Positions 57,787 through 64,000 of a stretch of DNA of 64,000 nucleotides are shown piece after piece. The stretch covers positions 3,572,501 through 3,636,500 of the forward strand of contig CP134604.1 of the NCBI GenBank assembly GCA_021555105.2, in the 5' to 3' direction. The stretch comes from Thalassospiraceae bacterium LMO-JJ14. GTDB taxonomy: Bacteria; Pseudomonadota; Alphaproteobacteria; Rhodospirillales; Casp-alpha2. Every line of letters starts with the position of its first letter. Position 1 is the first letter of the stretch. Under the pieces are notes generated by a model. The model made no database searches and was not told the origin of the DNA. It worked only from the letters and a program-made list of their open reading frames with translations. The position numbers were made by a program, and so were the translations under genes.

Positions 57787-59496
57787 TCAGTTCTGATAAA
57801 GCGGCAGCAACCGTTTCGGTTTCAGCAAAGCATCACGTCTGTAGGGTTCCGAAAGGTCCCGCGTCGTCACGATGTTAATCACTGAAGGCCCGTCGATCGT
57901 CAACGCTTCGGCTATTGCTGGGCCTATTTCTTCCGGCTTTTCAACACGCACCGCATGGGCCCCCATATCGCGCGCAATTTGCGCGAAATCCGGGTTTTCC
58001 AAATCGGTCCAGAAGTAACGCTCGTCGAAGAAATCGAATTGGTTCCGTTTCTCCGCACCGTACTGCGAGTTATCAAACAAAATGGCGATCACATTAATCT
58101 TCTCGGTTACGGCGGTCATGACCTCCTGCATCGTCATTCCCCAAGCGCCATCGCCCATGAACGCAAAGACTGGCGTGTCCGGTTTTGCAAGCTTGACGCC
58201 GAGAGCGGTCGGGTAAGCAACACCAATGCCACCCAAACTTCCCGCAGCAATCCACTGTCGATGGGAATTAAAGGTGAAGTATGCATTCGCAGACCCGGAA
58301 ATGTTACCGACATCGGCGACGACAGTCGCATCTTCGGGGATGGCCTGGGACACCTCCCAAAGAGCCCGACGCGGATGTGAGGGGCCGCCCTCCTGTGAGG
58401 ATATTTCTTTCAGTTCGCGCGCCCACGTTTCCTTTTCCTCGTTGATCCGCAGCTTGCGACCCGCATGATCGACATTCTTACCGCCGCCTTCCGTCGCGGT
58501 AAGAAGCTGTTGAACAACCTCTGCGCAGTCGCCAACGAGCCCCAGTGCAACCGGGCGAGTAACGCCGATTTCAAGCGGGTTGATCGTATTGTGGATCAGC
58601 TTCGCATCCTCAGGGAAATAATCCATGTCGTACTGAGGCACGGTCCCGAATTTGTTGAGGCGCGTTCCGAGTGCGAGCACAACGTCCGCGTCCTTGATCA
58701 GGCGCATGGCGGCTTTGGAGCCCTGATATCCGATCGGGCCGACATACATCGGATGGTTGCCGTAAAAGGCGTCATTGTGATTGAAAACACATGCAACCGG
58801 CGCGGTATAACGTTCGGCAAGTTGGGCGATGAGATCGCCGGCATTGGAATCAATGGCCCCCAAACCAGCCAGAATCACTGGATTCTTCGCATCCTCGAGG
58901 AGCTTGACCGCCTTATCGATTTCGCTCTGCGCCGCACCACCGTACCGGCCGTCAGTGCGGTAATTCTCGGGAAGCCATTCATCCTCGTCAAACTCGCCGT
59001 AATAATAGTCACGCGGAATATCGACCTGAGCCGGACCGCGCATTGAAATCGCTGCACGAAATGCGCCGCGAATACCCTCTGCCATACGATCAGGGCGATT
59101 AACCCTGAACTGATGCTTCATCAACTTATCGAACAGATAAATTTGCTCGATCTCTTGAAATGCATCGGTTCCCATTGTGGTGCTCGTTACTGACGGCGTC
59201 AGGACAACGGCAGGCGTATGGTTGACGTACGCGCTGGCTACACCCGTAACGAGATTGGTCACGCCAGGCCCATTCTGGCCGATGCATACCCCTGGTTTGC
59301 CTGAGGCACGACCGTACCCATCTGCCATGAACGCGGCCGTTTGCTCGTGACGCACCTGAATGAAACGGATGCCTGCTTTCGGGAAAATGTCTAGCGGGTC
59401 CATGAATGCAGATCCAACAATCCCGAACATGACCTCAACATTTTCCACGCGGAGCGCCTCAACAAGGGCCTCGCTACCGGTGATTTTTCGAGCCAT
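57787..59496 (-). CDS. xsc: Sulfoacetaldehyde acetyltransferase
   Basis: A 569-residue thiamine-diphosphate enzyme that splits sulfoacetaldehyde with phosphate into acetyl phosphate and sulfite. FGIVGSAFMDPLDIFPKAGI at the N terminus and NSQYGAEKRNQFDFFDERY in the C-terminal part are close to Xsc rather than acetolactate synthase. The catalytic glutamate is E51 (RHEQTAAFMADGY), and the thiamine site is GDGAWGMTMQEV...DN. The ATG at 59496 has AAGGG at 10 bases. A terminator follows. The gene diverges from a GMC alcohol dehydrogenase and converges on pta. The sulfite exporter, sulfite dehydrogenase and taurine genes often seen with xsc are not in the window. Confidence 0.82.
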   Translation of the reverse strand: MARKITGSEALVEALRVENVEVMFGIVGSAFMDPLDIFPKAGIRFIQVRHEQTAAFMADGYGRASGKPGVCIGQNGPGVTNLVTGVASAYVNHTPAVVLTPSVTSTTMGTDAFQEIEQIYLFDKLMKHQFRVNRPDRMAEGIRGAFRAAISMRGPAQVDIPRDYYYGEFDEDEWLPENYRTDGRYGGAAQSEIDKAVKLLEDAKNPVILAGLGAIDSNAGDLIAQLAERYTAPVACVFNHNDAFYGNHPMYVGPIGYQGSKAAMRLIKDADVVLALGTRLNKFGTVPQYDMDYFPEDAKLIHNTINPLEIGVTRPVALGLVGDCAEVVQQLLTATEGGGKNVDHAGRKLRINEEKETWARELKEISSQEGGPSHPRRALWEVSQAIPEDATVVADVGNISGSANAYFTFNSHRQWIAAGSLGGIGVAYPTALGVKLAKPDTPVFAFMGDGAWGMTMQEVMTAVTEKINVIAILFDNSQYGAEKRNQFDFFDERYFWTDLENPDFAQIARDMGAHAVRVEKPEEIGPAIAEALTIDGPSVINIVTTRDLSEPYRRDALLKPKRLLPLYQN

Positions 59497-59530
59497 AAAA
59501 AGATACCCTTCATAAATATTGCAATACTTT

Positions 59531-59567
59531 TCTCAATATATAAAATTATGTTAGCATATCAACATAA
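59531..59567. promoter_or_regulatory. Operator candidate between xsc and the GMC dehydrogenase
   Basis: TTATGTT (59546-59552) and AACATAA (59561-59567) form a perfect 7-base inverted repeat with an 8-base spacer in the 101-base divergent interval. It overlaps a stretch (59531-59559) similar to one upstream of pta. No regulator gene for the island is inside the window. Confidence 0.45.
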
Positions 59568-59597
59568 AAATATTCCTATTAATGAGATCTGGCACCC

Positions 59598-61217
59598 ATG
59601 AACGAAAACAAACTGTCTGCTACACCTATAAAAGAAGAATTCGACTTCATCATCATCGGCGCTGGATCAGCGGGAGCTGTAATCGCCAACAGACTGACCA
59701 AAAACGCACAAAATCGAGTTCTCCTCCTCGAAGCAGGCGGGGAGATGAAATCACCTTGGCTGCACATACCGCTCGGGATTGGTAAGATTATCAACGACGA
59801 ACGGTTTATCTGGCCGCTGCTAACAGAACCCGAACTCAATGGGCGCGCACTGCACTGGCACCATGGAAAAGTTTTAGGTGGGTCGAGTTCCATCAACGCT
59901 ATGCTTTTTGTCCGAGGACAGCCCGAACGTTATAATATGTGGTCAGAAATGGACTGCCCCGGATGGGATTTCCAAAGCCTTCTGCCATACTTCAAGCGTC
60001 TGGAAACCGCTGCCTATGGCGATGAGAGCTTGCGGGGGCACGACGGCCCTATTCACCTGACGCGTTTGGAGCCGGAAGACAAGATTTCGCAGGCATTTAT
60101 AGATAGCTGTGTTCACAACCAGATTCCGTTCAACGAAGACTATAATGGCAAGCAAACCGGGGGTGTATCCCGATTGCAGATCGCCGCATCGAACGGAATT
60201 CGTTGTGGTACTTACCACGGTTATCTGAAGCCCATTCGAAAACGGGCTAACCTCGAAATAAAAAAGCATGCCTTAGCAACCCGAATTATTTTAGAGAGCC
60301 ATACGGCTAAAGGCGTCCAATACTGGCATCAGGGAAAACTTTTCGAAGCCAGCGCAAATCGTGAAGTGATCCTTTCTGCCGGCGCACTCAACAGTCCAAA
60401 GCTTCTGGAGCTATCCGGGATTGGTGATTCTGAAATCCTGAAAGCTAATGGCGTCGATGTCATTCATCACTTGCCTGGAGTTGGATACAATTTACGAGAC
60501 CATTTGCATTGTCGTGTCAGTTTCGAGACCAACTGCCATGCAACTGCCAATGACTTAATCAATAGTCGGATGTTTGCAGCATGGGAGTTGCTTAAGTACG
60601 CAACCACAAGGCGAGGCTTGTTTGCGACGCCCAGCTTCAGGGCTCACGCCTTCGTGAAAAGCATACTCAGTGATTATTCTGATACCCGCATCCAATGTGC
60701 ACTCTCAAGCAGTCAAAGCCGTTACGTCAAATCTGGAGTAGACCCGTTTTCCGGTTTCCATATCGGCTCGTATTTTTTGTTCCCGAAATCACATGGTGAA
60801 ATACATATCCGCTCGCCCCACGCCGAAGACGCACCCAACATTAGAGCAAACTATCTGGAACACCCGGATGATATAAATGCGACCCTTTGGGGGGTGCGCC
60901 GCGCTCGTGAGATCGCAAGAATACCGCCTTTGAGCGATCTGGTCGTGCGCGAAGTCAGGCCTGGGCTTGATACTGAGAACGATATTGAACTACTCGATTA
61001 TATCAAATCGAGCGCCGAAACATCGTGGCACCCTATTGGCAGTTGTTCGATGGGCCGTGACAGGAATAGTGTTGTTGCCCCTGACCTTCGCGTTCATGGG
61101 GTCGGTCGGCTGCGTGTTGCAGACGCTTCCGTTATGCCCATTCACACCACCAGCAATACAAACGCCCCCAGCATCATGATCGGTGAACGGGCCTCCGATC
61201 TAATCCTCAATCCTTGA
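59598..61217 (+). CDS. GMC family FAD alcohol dehydrogenase (choline dehydrogenase-like; possible isethionate dehydrogenase)
   Basis: A 539-residue glucose-methanol-choline oxidoreductase. [20 protein letters not shown] is the FAD fold, [21 protein letters not shown] is GMC signature 1, and [16 protein letters not shown] is signature 2. The active-site histidine is in [13 protein letters not shown], with the pairing residue in [16 protein letters not shown]. It oxidises a primary alcohol to an aldehyde. Beside xsc the aldehyde could be sulfoacetaldehyde from isethionate, as for the GMC-type isethionate dehydrogenase of Cupriavidus. Choline-like substrates are also possible. The ATG at 59598 has a weak ribosome binding site. 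It converges on the reductase gene with a 10-base gap. Confidence 0.85.
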   Translation: MNENKLSATPIKEEFDFIIIGAGSAGAVIANRLTKNAQNRVLLLEAGGEMKSPWLHIPLGIGKIINDERFIWPLLTEPELNGRALHWHHGKVLGGSSSINAMLFVRGQPERYNMWSEMDCPGWDFQSLLPYFKRLETAAYGDESLRGHDGPIHLTRLEPEDKISQAFIDSCVHNQIPFNEDYNGKQTGGVSRLQIAASNGIRCGTYHGYLKPIRKRANLEIKKHALATRIILESHTAKGVQYWHQGKLFEASANREVILSAGALNSPKLLELSGIGDSEILKANGVDVIHHLPGVGYNLRDHLHCRVSFETNCHATANDLINSRMFAAWELLKYATTRRGLFATPSFRAHAFVKSILSDYSDTRIQCALSSSQSRYVKSGVDPFSGFHIGSYFLFPKSHGEIHIRSPHAEDAPNIRANYLEHPDDINATLWGVRRAREIARIPPLSDLVVREVRPGLDTENDIELLDYIKSSAETSWHPIGSCSMGRDRNSVVAPDLRVHGVGRLRVADASVMPIHTTSNTNAPSIMIGERASDLILNP

Positions 61218-61227
61218 TGGCCGAATA

Positions 61228-62223
61228 TTACAGGTCCAGAACGAGCCGAGGCGACTTTGAGCGTGAGCAGCAAATCAGCATATATTCCCTTTGCTCTTCC
61301 TCATCCAGCACATAGTCCATATGCTCGGGCTCACCCTCCAAAACACGCGTTATACATGTTCTGCAGAGACCTGCTTCACAAGAGGTTTCAACTTCTACTC
61401 CATTTTCGCGCAGGACCTCGATAATCGACTTGTCAGCAGGAACAACATACTCTCCGCCACTTTTCGCAAGCTTCAGCTTGAATCCTACACCAATAACGCC
61501 ATCCCCACCGTCTCCCATCAAGGCATCGGGAACCGGCGAATCTCCTTCTGGAACCTTGAAGAGCTCAAAATGGACGGTGCCCTTTGGCCAGCGTGCAGAC
61601 GCCGCCTTCACTGCGTTCATGAAACCGGTCGGTCCGCAGTAGTACAAATGGGTGCCTTCCGCATAGTTTTTGAGCAACGCGGCAATATTGAGCCCGCGCG
61701 AGGGTACACCGCCGTCATGATGAACATTCACCTTACCTGATGCTCCCAACTCCCGAAGCTCATCACGAAAAGCCGTCTGCTCCGGAGACTTGGTACAGTA
61801 ATGAAGCTCGTAATCCGCACCTGCACCCTCTAAGTGACGGACCATCGACATGATGGGTGTGATACCGATACCGCCCGCCAAGAGCAGATGTTTATTCGCC
61901 CCCTCCGCCAATCGAAAGTTGCTGCGTGGCGCCGAAATACTCAAAATCCTTCCGACATGGACCAGATCAAAGATCGCCTTCGACCCACCTCGTCCATTTT
62001 CGTCGCGCAGTACGGCAAAAACGTAACGACTGCGCTCTTTCGGATCATTGCAAAGTGAATACTGACGTACCCGGCCATCCCTGAAATAAAGGTCGATGTG
62101 GTCCCCGGCATTGAAGGGCGGCAGATCATCTCCGTCCGGATGAACGACTTCATACTGATTGATATAATCGCCTTGGTACACGATCGAGCGAACGCGTACC
62201 GATAACGACGCGGAACCCGTCAT
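61228..62223 (-). CDS. PDR/VanB-type oxygenase reductase (flavin, NAD and [2Fe-2S])
   Basis: A 331-residue electron-transfer protein of the phthalate dioxygenase reductase type. The N-terminal flavin domain has RQYSLCND, the NAD-binding domain LLAGGIGITPIMSMVRHLEG, and the C-terminal plant-type ferredoxin domain CEAGLCRTC with the last cysteine in MLICCSRS. It carries electrons from NADH to a Rieske oxygenase, which is encoded directly upstream (65-base gap, same strand). The ATG at 62223 follows GAGGTAAAAG. The pair should form a two-component oxygenase. Confidence 0.92.
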   Translation of the reverse strand: MTGSASLSVRVRSIVYQGDYINQYEVVHPDGDDLPPFNAGDHIDLYFRDGRVRQYSLCNDPKERSRYVFAVLRDENGRGGSKAIFDLVHVGRILSISAPRSNFRLAEGANKHLLLAGGIGITPIMSMVRHLEGAGADYELHYCTKSPEQTAFRDELRELGASGKVNVHHDGGVPSRGLNIAALLKNYAEGTHLYYCGPTGFMNAVKAASARWPKGTVHFELFKVPEGDSPVPDALMGDGGDGVIGVGFKLKLAKSGGEYVVPADKSIIEVLRENGVEVETSCEAGLCRTCITRVLEGEPEHMDYVLDEEEQREYMLICCSRSKSPRLVLDL

Positions 62224-62288
62224 TGCTTTTACCTCGTCTAGTTGTTGTTGCCGTCAATCAGATAATGGGACGGCCAGAGTGCAAAGAG

Positions 62289-63716
62289 TTACCCGTAATC
62301 TCGCTCGATTTCGGTCAATTTGTCGCACATGAACTGTTTTCTCTCCTCGCCGATATATGCATCGGCTGCGGCTGTCAAAGCGACGATCTTTCGACCAATT
62401 TCTCGGATAACTTTCTTGTCTTCCTCGTCATCCGGGCGACGGCTTACTGAGATGATTGTGTTCTGCGTGTAGCAGTGGGTTGGCAGCCCTTCAGTCGCCC
62501 TGGCGTGCAGGGCTTCTGGGTTTGCACCCTGATTCTTCCCGCGTACCGCCTGTCGCAATAACTTTCGAAACATATATACGCCGGCATCTGCCGCCATCGG
62601 ATTCTCTAACGCATGAATTGCGATCGGGCGTTGCCCCACGATCACTTCCCAATCTCCGGGCAAACGCACACTCTCTTCATAGGGTCGATCCCCGACCTGA
62701 CCGCCCAGGAAGTCCATATCGTCCCAACCAACTTTGTCCTCACAACCAAGCTCATACGGATCTATCGTTTTCCCAAACATACGATAACCGTAGACGATAG
62801 AGTTCTCATCATCGACGGGCACATACCAGCGCATCATGTGGACTCTGTGGAACTTCCGAACCTCAGCGCCATTTTCAAACAAATACGCATGGAAAGTATG
62901 ATTTGGTAGGGAACATTCGTTGATACGCCACCACACGCGATCATCACTCATTCTTCGTCCCGCGATAAATGCCATACTTGTGCTGTTTCGCACTTCAGTG
63001 AAGTCCAGCACCGGAACCCCGCTGAATGCTTTCAATGTGAATCTATCTATATCGATATCCGCAGGCGGGTCTCCATCGAACAAGATGGCGGGATTGTGAA
63101 GCAGGCTCGTGTGAACCTGGTCGGCGATATTATCTAGGACCTGCAACCAATTGCACGGAAACACATTCGAGAATGGCACCAGGCGCGTGTCATCATATTT
63201 GTCCATCGCATCCCATTCCGGGAACGGCGGCTTTTTATCCGGAGGACCCATATAGGCAAAAACCAACCCGTCACGTTCGAACGCGGGATATGCCCCCTGG
63301 CAAACAGTCTGGCTCAATTTTGCTCCATTGTCCGGCTCGCCGGGCGCATCAAGCAAGGTGCCGTCAACATCATAATGAAACGCATGATATGGGCAGCGAA
63401 TACCTCGCTCGCCGATAATGCCAAACTCCAAAGAAGCCCCTCTGTGCGCACAGTGCCGTTGCATAACACCGACTTCCCCACGCTTATCACGGAACGCAAT
63501 TAGATCCTCACCCATGATTCGAATCTTATGCGGGACATCCCTTAATTGTTCGGACATACAGACTGGCTGCCAAAAACGTCTCAGATACTCACCAAGAAGC
63601 GTGTCCGGACCCGAACGAGTGATCTCCGAGTCCTCTGAAGGCACATTTCTGTGATGGTAAGCAGAATAGCTAAGCTTGTTAGGGGGATTTTCCGCCGGCA
63701 CCGAAACGTCGTCCAT
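62289..63716 (-). CDS. Rieske [2Fe-2S] oxygenase, terminal component
   Basis: A 475-residue oxygenase, longer than vanillate demethylase types (about 350). The Rieske ligands are C89, H91, C108 and H111 (QRHCAHRGASLEFG and RCPYHAFHYD). The mononuclear iron ligands are D199-x2-H202-x4-H207 in DNIADQVHTSLLH. The ATG at 63716 is supported by GGGAG six bases upstream. Its substrate is unknown. The nearby Xsc, Pta and GMC genes suggest that it opens or dealkylates a compound that yields a C2 sulfonate, but the oxygenase family also handles aromatics and N-methylated compounds. Confidence 0.88.
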   Translation of the reverse strand: MDDVSVPAENPPNKLSYSAYHHRNVPSEDSEITRSGPDTLLGEYLRRFWQPVCMSEQLRDVPHKIRIMGEDLIAFRDKRGEVGVMQRHCAHRGASLEFGIIGERGIRCPYHAFHYDVDGTLLDAPGEPDNGAKLSQTVCQGAYPAFERDGLVFAYMGPPDKKPPFPEWDAMDKYDDTRLVPFSNVFPCNWLQVLDNIADQVHTSLLHNPAILFDGDPPADIDIDRFTLKAFSGVPVLDFTEVRNSTSMAFIAGRRMSDDRVWWRINECSLPNHTFHAYLFENGAEVRKFHRVHMMRWYVPVDDENSIVYGYRMFGKTIDPYELGCEDKVGWDDMDFLGGQVGDRPYEESVRLPGDWEVIVGQRPIAIHALENPMAADAGVYMFRKLLRQAVRGKNQGANPEALHARATEGLPTHCYTQNTIISVSRRPDDEEDKKVIREIGRKIVALTAAADAYIGEERKQFMCDKLTEIERDYG

Positions 63717-64000
63717 TTTCAACTCCCATTCAAATTTGGAACCCAATTATTATAAAATGTTTTTCTCATTAATTGAATAATTATTTTCGTTAAATGATAT
63801 AATAAACACCGATTAATCAAGTGTACACCCCCCGTTATATAACCGTATGGTTGGAAGAGGTTGCGCGTTCAGGGTATTCTTAATTCATTCATACCGGGTC
63901 AAAGTCTTGTTGGGGCAATCTTTGATAAAGGCGACAAAAAGCTTGCATAGACTGAAATAGGAAAGCACCGTTAAAGCCATGGAAATGAAAGACAACAAAG
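63717..64000. other. AT-rich upstream region of the Rieske gene, window end
   Basis: About 280 bases with strongly AT-rich sequence to 63830, including TCTCATTAATTG (63764-63775), which recalls the TCTCAAT elements upstream of pta and xsc. No gene is evident. An ATG at 63979 opens a frame of only seven codons before the window ends and has no well-placed ribosome binding site. Confidence 0.4.

Noticed and set aside
63979-64000. A new gene starting with ATG at 63979
   Set aside because: Only seven codons are visible and AGGAAAG lies too far upstream; it cannot be supported.

Overview
The window reads as a GC-rich chromosome segment of an alphaproteobacterium. The sarcosine oxidase set, the PccAB genes, the GcvA- and IclR-type regulators and the nirS-type denitrification cluster all fit a Rhodospirillales-like, probably marine or sediment, facultative denitrifier. 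I cannot name the species. I saw no tRNA, rRNA, insertion sequence or CRISPR array.

Layout. (1) 1-14.8 kb: the end of a histidine phosphatase gene, an RhlE-type helicase, then acyl-CoA metabolism. This includes a fold-type-II PLP enzyme, two acyl-CoA dehydrogenases, an NDP-forming acyl-CoA synthetase, an SDR, an APH-like kinase, a thiolase and a FadB-type protein, with an IclR regulator. The kinase, dehydrogenase, SDR and thiolase together resemble pathways that phosphorylate and beta-oxidise hydroxyacyl-CoAs. (2) 14.8-25.6 kb: a GlxA/GbdR-like regulator diverges from soxBDAG (heterotetrameric sarcosine oxidase). Next come an MBL-fold protein lacking canonical zinc ligands, a LysR regulator, a GbcA-like Rieske demethylase and a FAD amine oxidase. 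The block looks like glycine betaine to glycine breakdown. (3) 25.6-49.3 kb: the denitrification region. A MOT1-like molybdate transporter diverges from a TrpD2-like gene. On the minus strand follow nirS-E-C-F-D-LG-H-J-N for cytochrome cd1 and heme d1. nirI, nirX and nnrS run divergently from nirS, followed by a Dnr-type regulator. A second minus-strand operon (48.8 to 42.1 kb) encodes a small membrane subunit, a CuA subunit II, a heme-copper subunit I without the active-site tyrosine, heme O synthase, Sco, a cytochrome b-ferredoxin-FlpD fusion, an unknown anchored protein and a bacteriohemerythrin. A class I cytochrome c diverges from it. (4) 49.3-52.9 kb: a visibly AT-richer patch with a large periplasmic-sensor/PAS/HD-GYP protein, ending in a truncated acylphosphatase gene. 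(5) 53-56.5 kb: pccA and pccB. (6) 56.5-64 kb: a lower-GC island with a phosphate acetyltransferase, a sulfoacetaldehyde acetyltransferase (Xsc), a GMC alcohol dehydrogenase, and a Rieske oxygenase with its PDR reductase. It is probably a C2-sulfonate catabolic module.

Main result. No canonical norCB is present. The NO reductase role appears to be filled by the CuA-bearing heme-copper enzyme at 46.3-48.8 kb, in which the H-x3-Y motif of oxygen reductases reads H-x3-Q. It shares an operon with a quinone-type diheme cytochrome b fused to two [4Fe-4S] sites and an FlpD/MvhD domain. Three FNR/NNR-type palindromes, TTAAC-N4-GTCAA or close variants, lie upstream of nirS/nirI, of this operon and the cytochrome c gene, and of the TrpD2-like gene. 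They suggest one NO-responsive regulon under the Dnr-type protein. The other candidate for an undescribed system is the Rieske oxygenase/Xsc island, whose promoters share an AT-rich motif. All calls come from reading by eye; no alignment or search was run.
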